A stretch of DNA of 64,000 nucleotides from Sphingobacteriales bacterium. GTDB lineage: Bacteria; Bacteroidota; Bacteroidia; Sphingobacteriales; Sphingobacteriaceae. The notes beneath the pieces are model-generated. The model was not told the origin of the DNA. It saw only the letters and a list, made by a program, of their open reading frames with translations, and made no database searches. Positions 24,668 through 36,134 of the stretch are shown here, in pieces. The translations under genes were made by a program, and so were the position numbers. Numbering within the stretch: position 1 is the first letter of the stretch; each line of letters starts with the position of its first letter. The stretch spans positions 434,001 to 498,000 of the forward strand of contig JANXOD010000008.1 of NCBI GenBank assembly GCA_025353765.1, read 5' to 3'.

Positions 24668-25923
24668 ATGACAAGCGTGAAATTTAAAACAACCGGCGAA
24701 TTGGATATTAGTCCCTCTGCAACTTCTTCAAATAAAGATTTTGATTTTTTAGTGGGCGAATGGAATATTCATAATAAAAAATTAAAATCAAGGTTGAGCA
24801 ATTCTAATGAATGGATTGAATTTGATGCCACTCATGAAATGCGCAAAGTACTTACAGATATCGGAAATGTGGAAAATATTCATACCACTATTGAGGGGGA
24901 GGCATATGAAGGTATGGCGATACGTCTTTTTACCCGGCAACCCAATTATGGAGTATATATTGGGCGGATAACAATTTGGGAACAATGGAAAAGCCGGTGG
25001 TTGGTTCTTTTAATAAAAATATAGGCGTATTTTTTTGCAGGGAAACATTTAAGGATAAAGAAATTATTCTGCAGTTTCAATGGGATGTTTCAAACCCTGA
25101 TAAACCTGTATGGAGCCAGGCATTTTCTCCTGATAATGGTAAAACCTGGGAGTGGAACTGGTATATGTATTTTACAAGAAAAGAAAATAATAGTATTCGA
25201 AGCCTGAATGGAAAGCAAACTTTAAAAGTTATTGAATTGCGTAACTATGTGATAAAACCGGCACAGAGAGACAGGTTTATTGATTTTTTTGAAGACAATT
25301 TCATACAATCTCAAAATGCGTTGGGTGGACATACATTAGGACAGTTTAGGGTTAAAGGCGCAGATGATAATTTCTTCTGGATTCGCGGCTTCCATGACAT
25401 GGCTTCCAGAAATAAATTTCTAAATGATTTTTATTCCGGATCGGTTTGGAAGCAACATAGAAGTGTAGCTAACTCCATGCTTGTTAATAACGATAATGTT
25501 CATCTCTTAAAGCCCTTAGCTATTAGTAATAATCCACATGATTATGCAACTGATTTTAACAGTAATTGGTTTGGAAAAGAAAAAGGCATTACAGTGGTGG
25601 ATTATTATATTGCTAATCAGAAACTAGATAAGTTGATTGATTTTTTTAAGGCTCACTATATTCCAATCTTAAAGAATTCGGGTATAGAAGATATATCTTT
25701 TTGGATAAGCGAAACTAGTCCGAATGACTTTACGCCTTTGCCTGTTTTTCAGGATAAAAATCTTTTGGCAAGTATCAGTTTTTATAAAAATGAGCTGGAA
25801 TATCAATCAAAAATAAAACAAGCGGAAGCTCACATGAGTGAAAATCAAAGAAATGAAATGCTCGATATCATAACAATGCGAAATACCCTAATTATTTATC
25901 CAACAGAAAAGAGTTTCCACTGA
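24668..25923 (+). pseudogene. frameshifted gene: DUF1579-like domain followed by NIPSNAP domains
   Basis: Two overlapping frames form one protein. The first (start at 24668, MTSVKFKTTGELD, or at 24614) covers FDFLVGEWNIHNKK to GMAIRLF; the second resumes as YPATQLWSIYWADNNLGTME and runs to 25923. Inserting one T in the run at 24927-24931 joins them as RLFYPATQLWSIYW, exactly the expected continuation. The N-terminal 150 residues resemble a lipocalin-like DUF1579 domain; the rest has NIPSNAP-type wording (VIELRNYVIKPAQRDRFIDFFE, FWIRGFHDMASRNKFL) and a second weaker copy. The gene is either a recent pseudogene or carries a sequencing error in the homopolymer. Confidence 0.75.
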
Positions 25924-26024
25924 AATAACTAAACACTAAAAGGTGTCATTGAAATAAGTAAAAGCATTAGCCAGTGCATTAAAAGCAAATAAACAAAAAG
26001 CCCATTCTAATCGAAGAAAAAATT

Positions 26025-26852
26025 ATGATTATCAACGATTTGCTTAAAACTTCTGCCGTTTTTTCAAACACCGAAAAAATGCCGGTTTTATTCTTAGGAC
26101 ATGGTAATCCCATGAATGCCATTGAAGAAAATCGATTTGTAGAAGGCTGGCGTAATGTGGCTAAAACTTTACCTAAGCCTCATGCTATTTTATGTATTTC
26201 GGCACATTGGTACACCAAAGGCACTAAAGTTACAGCGATGGAAATGCCGTTTACTATACATGATTTTGGCGGCTTCCCTAAAGAATTGTTTGCGGTACAG
26301 TATCCTGCTAAAGGTGATCCCGAACTGGCTAAAGAAGCTAAAAAATTGCTTGATACCACATCCGTTGAGTTAGATGAAAAATGGGGGCTTGACCACGGGG
26401 CGTGGAGTGTGATTAAACATTTATATCCAAACGCAGATGTTCCGGTCATTCAGTTAAGTATTGATTATACCCAGCCGGCCGATTATCATTATGGACTGGC
26501 TAAAAAACTGAGTTCATTACGCCATAAGGGAATTTTAATTATTGGGAGCGGAAACATTGTTCATAATCTGGGCTTAGTAGATTATCAAAATTTTTATACA
26601 GATAACTATGGCTATGACTGGGCTATAGAAGCCAGGGAAGTAATAAATGATTGGCTTTTAGATGGTGACTACCAACCCATTATTAATTACAATAAACAAA
26701 TTAAAGCCATTCAATTGGCCGTTCCTACGCCTGAACATTACCTGCCCTTAATTTACACGCTAGGACTTAAAGAAAAATCAGAAACAATAACCTTATTTAA
26801 CGATAAATTACTGGCAGGCTCATTAAGCATGACTTCACTAAAAATTGCATAA
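26025..26852 (+). CDS. ygiD: LigB/YgiD-like extradiol dioxygenase (4,5-DOPA dioxygenase type)
   Basis: Class III extradiol dioxygenase homologue of the DODA/YgiD family, which opens catechol rings such as DOPA with an active-site metal. Histidines are in family positions: FLGHGNPMN, CISAHWYT, KWGLDHGAWSV and GSGNIVHNLG. The 275 residues equal the usual 260-275. No signal peptide, so cytosolic. It stands alone between the frameshifted NIPSNAP gene and the DUF4290 gene. The natural substrate of bacterial members is generally uncertain. Confidence 0.9.
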   Translation: MIINDLLKTSAVFSNTEKMPVLFLGHGNPMNAIEENRFVEGWRNVAKTLPKPHAILCISAHWYTKGTKVTAMEMPFTIHDFGGFPKELFAVQYPAKGDPELAKEAKKLLDTTSVELDEKWGLDHGAWSVIKHLYPNADVPVIQLSIDYTQPADYHYGLAKKLSSLRHKGILIIGSGNIVHNLGLVDYQNFYTDNYGYDWAIEAREVINDWLLDGDYQPIINYNKQIKAIQLAVPTPEHYLPLIYTLGLKEKSETITLFNDKLLAGSLSMTSLKIA

Positions 26853-27014
26853 TAAACAGGTGCATTTATTTCAACTAAGTAATTACATCAATGGATTTGT
26901 ATAGGAATAAATATTATTTATTTTTGTTAACTTGGGCCTTGATAAATAATATTCAAATCGCTGCTTAAACACCTAAATCATCTTAATTTTAGCCGGCGAT
27001 ATTAAAAATAAACA

Positions 27015-27695
27015 ATGACATTCGATTATAATACCACTAGGAGGAAACTAATCCTTGCCGAATACGGACGTAACGTGCAAAACATGGTTAAATATATTGT
27101 TGAACTTCCCACCAAAGAAGAGCGCAATCGTTATGCTCAGGTTGTGATAGATCTGATGGGATTTTTAAATCCTCATTTGCGTGATGTAGCAGATTTTAAA
27201 CATAAATTATGGGATCATCTTCATATTATTTCTGATTTTAAAATTGACGTAGATTCCCCCTATCCCAAGCCATCAGAAGATGCTATTCGTTTTAAACCTG
27301 CACCTTTGGCTTATCCCCAACATCGTATCAAATACAAGCATTACGGTAAAACGGTGGAGCTAATGATCAGTAAAGCAAAAGCTACAGAAGAACCCGAGCG
27401 TAAGCAGCACATGGTTCAATCCATTGCTAATTTTATGAAAATGGCATACGTTACCTGGAATAAAGACAGCGTAGCAGATGAAACGATTATCAAAGATCTG
27501 CGTGAAATGTCAAACGGTGCTCTGCAATTAGAGGAAAATGTAAATTTGCAACGTATCGAATACCGTCAGCCTAATCCTGCAAACCGTCAGCGAAATACGA
27601 ATCAAAATAATAAAGGTCGGCAAAACAATAATACGAATCGTAATACCCCGGGAGCAAATCGTCAGCGAGGTGGTACTGGTGGCAAAAGATATTAA
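27015..27695 (+). CDS. DUF4290 domain protein
   Basis: Member of a Bacteroidota-specific family of unknown function. Residues 1-180 carry the family pattern: MTFDYNTTRRKLILAEYGRN, MVDLMGFLNPHLRD-like wording at about 45-60, and KLWDHLHIISDF. The tail of about 40 residues is rich in Asn, Arg, Gln and Gly (RQRNTNQNNKGRQNNN and so on) and is probably disordered and possibly nucleic-acid binding. It is followed by a GNAT gene and murA in the same direction, and DUF4290 next to murA is common in this phylum, which hints at an envelope or cell-cycle role. Confidence 0.9.
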   Translation: MTFDYNTTRRKLILAEYGRNVQNMVKYIVELPTKEERNRYAQVVIDLMGFLNPHLRDVADFKHKLWDHLHIISDFKIDVDSPYPKPSEDAIRFKPAPLAYPQHRIKYKHYGKTVELMISKAKATEEPERKQHMVQSIANFMKMAYVTWNKDSVADETIIKDLREMSNGALQLEENVNLQRIEYRQPNPANRQRNTNQNNKGRQNNNTNRNTPGANRQRGGTGGKRY

Positions 27696-27706
27696 CACTT
27701 TTTGCT

Positions 27707-28228
27707 TTGATTCACATTAGGCCAGCCACTACAAATGATATAAACCTGCTTACTGAACTTGGCCGTAGCACATTTACCGAATCATTTGAACATCTAAATA
27801 ATCCTATTCCTTTTCAAAAATATTTGGATACTCAATTTCAAGCTCAGGTTATTGAACAGGAATATAACACAGATCGTAATCATTTTTTTATAGCAGAAGC
27901 TGATGGGAAAGCTGCCGGGTTTTGCAAATTAGTTAGTGATGAGACTGAAGATCACGCTGATTTATCCGACAAAAAATGTTTACAACTGGAACGTATCTAT
28001 GTGCTGAAAGAGTTTCAAGGCCTGAATATTGGCAGAATGTTTTTAGATAAGGCTTTTGAGTTTGCTAATGAATATCATTTTGCTCTTATTTGGTTGGGGG
28101 TTTGGGAGAAAAATGATAAAGCAATTAAAATTTATGAAAAATGGGGCTTTGAACCTTTTGGATCACACGAGTTTAATTTAGGTGGCGATATTCAAACTGA
28201 TTTTCTCTATAAAAAATTGTTAAGTTAA
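27707..28228 (+). CDS. GNAT-family N-acetyltransferase
   Basis: Single-domain acetyltransferase of 173 residues starting at TTG (MIHIRPATTNDINLL), 11 bases after the DUF4290 stop. The acetyl-CoA loop is seen as LERIYVLKEFQGLNIGRMFLDKAFEFA, and the end NDKAIKIYEKWGFEPFG is the usual last beta-alpha unit. Substrate unknown; the best guess is a small molecule or protein N-terminus. It lies in an operon-like row with murA. Confidence 0.88.
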   Translation: MIHIRPATTNDINLLTELGRSTFTESFEHLNNPIPFQKYLDTQFQAQVIEQEYNTDRNHFFIAEADGKAAGFCKLVSDETEDHADLSDKKCLQLERIYVLKEFQGLNIGRMFLDKAFEFANEYHFALIWLGVWEKNDKAIKIYEKWGFEPFGSHEFNLGGDIQTDFLYKKLLS

Positions 28229-28257
28229 AAGAACATATAATTAAACTATTTCAATAA

Positions 28258-29583
28258 ATGAACGCATTTGAAATTGGTGGTGGAAAACCATTAAAAGGTG
28301 AAATCATCCCGCAAGGAGCAAAAAATGAAGCATTACAAATTATTTCTGCTGTATTGCTCACTAAAGAAAAAATTACCATCAGCAATATTCCGGATATTAA
28401 AGATGTAAATAAGCTCATTGAATTAGTTGGAGATCTGGGTGTAAAAGTGGAACGTTTAAATAAAGACACCTATACTTTTGAAGCCAGTCATATCAATTTG
28501 GATTTTTTCAAATCAGAAACATTCAAAGCAAAAGGTGGCAGCTTACGCGGATCTATTATGATTGTTGGTCCTTTGTTGGCACGTTTTGGAAAAGCAGCTA
28601 TTCCTAAACCTGGCGGCGATAAAATTGGCCGCAGACGTTTAGATACTCACTTTTTAGGGTTTGAAAAATTAGGTGCTCAATTTATTTATGATAGTAAAAC
28701 TAACTTCTTTAATGTTGATGCGAGCAATTTAAAGGGTGCATATATTTTATTGGATGAAGCATCTGTTACCGGCACTGCCAATGTGGTTATGGCAGCCGTT
28801 CTTGCTAAAGGTACTTCTACTATTTATAATGCAGCCTGCGAGCCTTACCTGCAACAATTATGTAAAATGCTCAACAGGATGGGCGCAAAAATATCCGGTA
28901 TTGGCTCTAATTTGTTAACGATAGAAGGTGTAAAAGAACTTGGCGGAACAGAACATCGTTTATTACCCGATATGATAGAAATCGGATCTTTTATTGGTTT
29001 AGCAGCTATGACAGAATCTGAAATTACCATCAAAAACGTAATGTATAACGAATTGGGGATGATTCCTGATGTATTCAAAAAATTTGGTATTCAATTTGAG
29101 TTGAGAGGTGATGATATTTTCATCCCATCGCAAAAACATTATGAAATTGATACTTTCATTGATGGATCAATAATGACTATTTCTGATGCTCCCTGGCCAG
29201 GATTCACTCCCGACTTATTAAGTATTATGCTGGTTGTAGCCACACAGGCAAAAGGAAATGTACTTATTCATCAGAAAATGTTTGAGAGCCGCTTATTTTT
29301 TGTAGATAAGCTGATTGATATGGGAGCACAAATAATTTTATGCGATCCGCATCGTGCGACAGTAATTGGCCTGGATAAAAAAGTTAAACTGAGAGGCATT
29401 TCAATGACTTCACCTGATATTAGGGCAGGAGTTTCTTTACTTATTGCGGCTCTTTCTGCACAAGGCACATCTATTATTCATAATATTGAGCAAATTGAGC
29501 GTGGCTACCAGGATATTGATACTCGCCTTAGAGCTTTAGGGGCAGATATAAAACGTATTGATGCTGCGGCTATAGGGCATTAA
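28258..29583 (+). CDS. murA: UDP-N-acetylglucosamine 1-carboxyvinyltransferase
   Basis: First committed step of peptidoglycan synthesis, transferring enolpyruvate from PEP to UDP-GlcNAc in the cytosol. The 441 residues start with FEIGGGKPLKGEIIPQGAKNEAL (Lys and Asn of the active site) and contain SLRGSIMIVGPLLARFG, and the C-terminal SPDIRAGVSLLIAAL with ERGYQDIDTRLRALGA. The active-site loop reads PGGDKIGRRRLDTH, so the position of the catalytic Cys115 of E. coli is Asp (D121). Asp at this site is known in mycobacteria and chlamydiae to keep activity and prevent alkylation by fosfomycin. A single copy is seen in this window. Confidence 0.95.
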   Translation: MNAFEIGGGKPLKGEIIPQGAKNEALQIISAVLLTKEKITISNIPDIKDVNKLIELVGDLGVKVERLNKDTYTFEASHINLDFFKSETFKAKGGSLRGSIMIVGPLLARFGKAAIPKPGGDKIGRRRLDTHFLGFEKLGAQFIYDSKTNFFNVDASNLKGAYILLDEASVTGTANVVMAAVLAKGTSTIYNAACEPYLQQLCKMLNRMGAKISGIGSNLLTIEGVKELGGTEHRLLPDMIEIGSFIGLAAMTESEITIKNVMYNELGMIPDVFKKFGIQFELRGDDIFIPSQKHYEIDTFIDGSIMTISDAPWPGFTPDLLSIMLVVATQAKGNVLIHQKMFESRLFFVDKLIDMGAQIILCDPHRATVIGLDKKVKLRGISMTSPDIRAGVSLLIAALSAQGTSIIHNIEQIERGYQDIDTRLRALGADIKRIDAAAIGH

Positions 29584-29592
29584 AAAGAGGCT

Positions 29593-31768
<2,176 letters not shown>

Positions 31769-31896
31769 TAATCACAATCTAAAAGCTTTATTGGTGTTCG
31801 TTTTATTCTTAATTAAATACTTAGTTACCAATGCCTGTATAATTTAAGTTTCGGTATTAGCATTAATACCAGAATGTGCATGCTTTCTAACTAACG

Positions 31897-32050
31897 GAGT
31901 TTTCCAAGTTGCAAGAGAAGTTTTCCTTCTCGTATCACGAGTTTTTTAAGTTGCAGGGAGAGTTTTCTCTATCACATCGCTAGTTTTCTAAGTTGCAAGA
32001 AGAGTTTTCTTTCTCACATCGCGAGTTTTCTAAGTTGCAAGAGGAGTTTC
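31897..32050. repeat. tandem array B: 42-bp dimers of 21-bp units
   Basis: Three full 42-bp copies (31897-31938, 31939-31980, 31981-32022) and a partial fourth. Each is two related 21-bp halves that both begin with GAGTTTTCT or TAGTTTTCT; one half continues AAGTTGCAAGA and the other TTCTCACATCGC. The array ends exactly at the stop codon of mgtE (32051-32053). Upstream, GGTATTA-GCAT-TAATACC (31853-31870) is a small stem. Confidence 0.9.
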
Positions 32051-33400
32051 TTAGAGTAATAACCTGCTTGCCAATCCCAGCAAAAGCAAAAATCCGAAAA
32101 CATCTGTAAAGGTGGTAATGATAATAGATGATGCAATTGCGGGATCTATGCCTACCCTTTTAAGCATTAGAGGAATTCCGGCACCAGTGATGCCTGCAAT
32201 AACCAAATTACCAGTCATCGCTAAAAATATGACCAGACCCAACATCGGGTTGCCATCATAAAAAAATGCGAAAAGAAAAACGATTAAACCATTAGCTGCT
32301 CCGTTAATCAGGCCAACGGTAAATTCTTTTAATACAGTACGATAAGCCTGATTATCTGTTAAATCTGTTAAAGAAATACGACGTACAGTTACGGCTAATG
32401 CCTGTGTGGCAGCATTCCCTCCCATTCCGGCAATCATAGTCATGTAACCGGCCAATATGGCCAGCTGCTTGATAGTATCATCAAAATGCCGGATAACCGC
32501 GGCTGCCAGAAACGCGGTTCCTAAATTTAAAACCAACCAGGGCAAACGACTTTTAACGGATTCTTTCCAATTACCGGCGAGCTGCTCATCTTCAGATACA
32601 CCGGATATCTTAAGGATATCTTCTGTGTTCTCTTCCTCCATTACGTCGATCACATCATCAAATGTAATTCGTCCGAGCAAGTGCATTTGATCGTCTACAA
32701 CGGGTATGCTAGTTAAATTATATTGCGATATGAGCTTTGCTACTTCTTCCTGATCTGTTTCGGCTCTTACATATACAAAATCGGGCTTAATTAAATCCCT
32801 TATTTTTACATTATTGCGAGCCTTGATAATATCTTTTAAGGATACGATTCCTTTCAGAATATTATGATCATCTACCACATTAATGGTATAAAACTCCTCC
32901 ATTTCTTCCGATTGCCTGATGATTTCATCTAAAGCCTCCTTTTTAGAAAAGCTTTCGTTGATTTTAATCACCTGAGTGTTCATTAACCCTCCGGCGGTAT
33001 CTTCATCATAGTTTAAAAGATGGCGAATATTAGAAGCATCCTCTTCATCTAATTCTTCTAATATTTCTTTTTGCTGATGTTCCGGTAACTGGCTGATGAT
33101 ATCTGCAGCATCATCATAATCCAGTTCTTCTACAATTTCAGAACGCCTTTCGGGATGAAGATTTTCCAACAATCTTTCCGGATGAAATTCTGCATCCATC
33201 TCAGAAATAACATCCGAAGCCATTTCGGCAGGAAGAAGACTAATGATCCTTTCACGGGCTTCCTGTGGTAAACTTTCAAACAGAATGGCTATTTCAGACG
33301 CATGGTATTCAGCTACCAGCGCTTCTAAAGCAGTATCATCCTCTTCAAGTGCCTGCTTGAATTTTAATACATCCGATTTATCCAGTTCAAAAGATTGCAT
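32051..33400 (-). CDS. mgtE: MgtE-type magnesium transporter
   Basis: Magnesium channel of 449 residues. The N-terminal helical domain (about 15-135) contains repeated LPEHQQKEILEELDEEDAS-like helices, followed by two CBS domains (about 135-260: TAGGLMNTQVIKINES and VDDQMHLLGRITFDDVIDVM), then five membrane helices with the pore motif region GMGGNAATQALAVTVR and TGAGIPLMLKRVGIDPA. The cytosolic domains are the known magnesium sensor that closes the pore. A second magnesium transporter gene lies 75 bases upstream in the same direction. Confidence 0.95.
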   Translation of the reverse strand: MQSFELDKSDVLKFKQALEEDDTALEALVAEYHASEIAILFESLPQEARERIISLLPAEMASDVISEMDAEFHPERLLENLHPERRSEIVEELDYDDAADIISQLPEHQQKEILEELDEEDASNIRHLLNYDEDTAGGLMNTQVIKINESFSKKEALDEIIRQSEEMEEFYTINVVDDHNILKGIVSLKDIIKARNNVKIRDLIKPDFVYVRAETDQEEVAKLISQYNLTSIPVVDDQMHLLGRITFDDVIDVMEEENTEDILKISGVSEDEQLAGNWKESVKSRLPWLVLNLGTAFLAAAVIRHFDDTIKQLAILAGYMTMIAGMGGNAATQALAVTVRRISLTDLTDNQAYRTVLKEFTVGLINGAANGLIVFLFAFFYDGNPMLGLVIFLAMTGNLVIAGITGAGIPLMLKRVGIDPAIASSIIITTFTDVFGFLLLLGLASRLLL

Positions 33401-33475
33401 GGTCTGCTAAAATAACAAATCAAGACGAGAACTGATGGTGTAATTTCTTTTTTATGTTAATTTACAATTTTGCTA

Positions 33476-34600
33476 CTAATTATTACTTAACCAGCCTTTA
33501 CGCCAAAAATAGATGATCTGTAAAATAGCAATTACAAGCATAATAATCATGGTATACACATATCCGTTTTCTGCGTAGAGTTCGGGCATATTTTTATTCA
33601 ATATTTTATGGGTTATAGGATCCTGGTAAGCGAAATTCATCCCATAAATACCCGCTATAAATGTTAAGGGAATAAATATGGATGATATAATGGTTAGCAC
33701 TTTCATAATTTCATTCATGCGGTTGCTGATGAATGATAAGTTCATATCAATTAAACTGGTGGTGATGTCTTTATAACTCTCCACCATATCTACCACCTGC
33801 ATACAATGATCGTAGGCATCACGCAAAAAAGTCTTTGTTCCTTTTGAAATCAATTTTGAATCGCTTCTGATCATATCATTAATCTTATCACGCTCGGGCC
33901 AGGCTGCCCGGCGTATCATGATCATAGCTCTTTTTATGGAGTGGATTTGATGCATCAATGATTTATCGGGCTTTCTGTAAAGCAACTCTTCAAGGGTTTC
34001 CAATTCTTCTCCAAGCTTATAGATTAATGAGAAATAATTATCAATAACGACATCCATTAGGGAATACATCATATAAGAAATATCGCTAATGCGGATATTT
34101 CCTTTCCCTAATTTTAAACGATTAACTACAGGTTCAATGCAATTGTTATAATTCTCCTGAAAACTGATTAATACCTGGGGAAGTAAAATAAATGAAATCT
34201 GCTCGTTTTCAATTTCCAGATCGGCATTTACATATAACATTCTACTTATCGCAAAAAGATAGCCTTCATATTCATCTAACTTGGGGCGTTGTTGTGTATT
34301 TACAATATCCTCAAGTACCAAATTATGAATATTGAACTTTTTGCCTATGTATTCTAAAAGCTCCAAATCACCAAGGCCACGGATGTTAATCCAATGTTTT
34401 AGTAATGAATAGGTATCAAAATGCAGATCAAGTTCTGTCGCATTTGTTATTTCTTCCGAAAAAAAATGATTTGTATCATAAGCATACGCAGTGATTTTAG
34501 GAGGTAATGCACCTTCATAGGATCCGATAGAACCCGGACATGCTCCCGGAATGGGAGCATGTTTTTTCGATTTTATTTTAATGCGCCTTATTTTTGCCAT
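33476..34600 (-). CDS. corA: CorA-family magnesium/cobalt transporter
   Basis: The 374-residue protein has a long cytosolic N-terminus with a long helix region (about 180-290) and two C-terminal membrane helices. The periplasmic loop signature IYGMNFAYQDP holds the family GMN. The end is basic (FWRKGWLSNN), as in CorA. Its start codon overlaps the stop of the WbqC gene by one base, so both are on one transcript. CorA proteins import Mg and Co; exact metal preference is not shown. Confidence 0.92.
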   Translation of the reverse strand: MAKIRRIKIKSKKHAPIPGACPGSIGSYEGALPPKITAYAYDTNHFFSEEITNATELDLHFDTYSLLKHWINIRGLGDLELLEYIGKKFNIHNLVLEDIVNTQQRPKLDEYEGYLFAISRMLYVNADLEIENEQISFILLPQVLISFQENYNNCIEPVVNRLKLGKGNIRISDISYMMYSLMDVVIDNYFSLIYKLGEELETLEELLYRKPDKSLMHQIHSIKRAMIMIRRAAWPERDKINDMIRSDSKLISKGTKTFLRDAYDHCMQVVDMVESYKDITTSLIDMNLSFISNRMNEIMKVLTIISSIFIPLTFIAGIYGMNFAYQDPITHKILNKNMPELYAENGYVYTMIIMLVIAILQIIYFWRKGWLSNN

Positions 34601-35211
34601 TATATCAGAAACTTGTTGCTTTGCGGGCCTTGGTTAAACAGAAGGTCAATAATGCTTAAGTTAGGTAAAAAATCATTCCGTTCTTCAAACACCTGGAAGT
34701 AGATAGGTGCAGAATATCCGGAATTTTGTTTAGGATTTATGCTTTGGCGGTAATCTTCTCTATCAGAGTAATACTTCTCATAATCTTCTGTATATCCATA
34801 GCCAATGTTCAATTTCAATAAGCGTATCAACAATTGCAGTAATTCTTCATTATAATCAAACAAAAAAGTCCATTTTTTTTTATAAAAAGGGGCAAAATCA
34901 TCTTCATAAAATTCAAAATAAGCCGAACTCCTATAGGATGTTTCCATGCTCATCCAATGTATGCGTTGCCAGTCAAAATCATAGCTTATTTTAACATCCT
35001 TAAATGGAGTATGCACCTTAGAGCCCCTAATAACAGGTACAATTAAATCTAATTGGCCGTTTGGAGAGTGTATATTGGCTCTGTTTCTAAACGTTTGTTT
35101 TGGAAAATGCTCGCATTTTTCAATAAGAATATGAGGTTTATGCTCCTGCATTCTAGTAAAAAATTCAACAGGAGGAAGATAAAATAAAGGGAATATTGCG
35201 CCTTTTTCCAT
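34600..35211 (-). CDS. WbqC family protein
   Basis: The 203-residue soluble protein matches the WbqC family: FPLFYLPPVEFFTRM at the N-terminus, FRNRANIHSPNGQLDLIVPV and IHWMSMETSYRSSAYFEFYEDDF. Members are found in O-antigen and other polysaccharide loci, but their biochemical role is not well defined. It is divergent from the acyltransferase gene, 38 bases apart, and overlaps the CorA gene downstream by one base. Confidence 0.88.
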   Translation of the reverse strand: MEKGAIFPLFYLPPVEFFTRMQEHKPHILIEKCEHFPKQTFRNRANIHSPNGQLDLIVPVIRGSKVHTPFKDVKISYDFDWQRIHWMSMETSYRSSAYFEFYEDDFAPFYKKKWTFLFDYNEELLQLLIRLLKLNIGYGYTEDYEKYYSDREDYRQSINPKQNSGYSAPIYFQVFEERNDFLPNLSIIDLLFNQGPQSNKFLI

Positions 35212-35249
35212 CGTATAGGTTAAGTTTGTAATCCAATACGCCGAAATTA

Positions 35250-36134
35250 ATGATTAAAAAAAGTCTTTTCGGGCTTACCGCATGTTTTTTATACCTTTTT
35301 TCTTTGCTTCCATTTTGGGTGCTGTATGCTTTTGCGGATGTAATTTTCTTTCTGTTGTTCTATGTTGTGGGATATCGCCGAAAAGTAATAAGCAGTAACC
35401 TGGCTAATGCCTTTCCTCAAAAATCTGCTTTAGAGAGGTTGGTAATAGAAAAAAAGTACTATGCTTTTTTGGCCGACCTAGTTGTAGAAACTATGAAAAT
35501 GAACTCCATGTCTGAGAAAAGCGTGCGTAAACGATGTGTATTTAATAATCCGGAAGAAGTACAAAGGCATTTTGATAATGGGAAATCTGTTCTTTTAGCA
35601 ACAGGCCATTATGGCAACTGGGAATGGGGAACGCTTATTTTAGCTTTATCATTCAAAGAAAAATTCCTGGTTATTTATAAACCACTATCTGATAAATATT
35701 TTGGCGATTTTATGAATAAGATGCGTTCACGGTTTGGCGCCGTTATGGTTGCCATGAAGTTTACTTTGCGAAAGATCATTGAGCTAAAAAATGAAAAGTA
35801 TATGATTGCTTTTGCAAGTGATCAAACTCCCGCCCCCGTAGAGGCGCAATATTTTACAACATTTCTAAACCAGCCAACAGCTATTTTTTTAGGTTTAGAA
35901 AAAATAGCGAAAATGACTAATAATCCGGTTGTCTTTTGTTATACCAATCGTTTAAAACGAGGATATTATGAAGGAACATTTAAAACATTAATTGAAAATC
36001 CGAAAGATTATAAAGAATATGAAATTACTAATATTCATACCCAGGAATTGGAACAGATTATAAATAAACGCCCGGAATTATGGTTATGGTCGCACAAGCG
36101 CTGGAAATTTAAACCAGAGGATATTGGCAAATGA
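35250..36134 (+). CDS. lipid A biosynthesis acyltransferase (LpxL/HtrB family)
   Basis: Inner-membrane acyltransferase that adds a secondary acyl chain to Kdo-lipid A or a related lipid. An N-terminal membrane helix (about 7-37) anchors the protein; the catalytic H-x4-E motif is seen in TGHYGNWEWG. FASDQTP and the basic end LWLWSHKRWK match the family. The 294 residues fit. The glycosyltransferase gene downstream overlaps it by four bases (ATGA), so they form an operon. Chain length and acceptor cannot be predicted. Confidence 0.9.
   Translation: MIKKSLFGLTACFLYLFSLLPFWVLYAFADVIFFLLFYVVGYRRKVISSNLANAFPQKSALERLVIEKKYYAFLADLVVETMKMNSMSEKSVRKRCVFNNPEEVQRHFDNGKSVLLATGHYGNWEWGTLILALSFKEKFLVIYKPLSDKYFGDFMNKMRSRFGAVMVAMKFTLRKIIELKNEKYMIAFASDQTPAPVEAQYFTTFLNQPTAIFLGLEKIAKMTNNPVVFCYTNRLKRGYYEGTFKTLIENPKDYKEYEITNIHTQELEQIINKRPELWLWSHKRWKFKPEDIGK

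Noticed and set aside
31897-32050. Possible CRISPR array
   Set aside because: Units are contiguous 42-bp dimers without unique spacers, and no cas gene is in the window. The same reasoning excludes arrays A, C and D.
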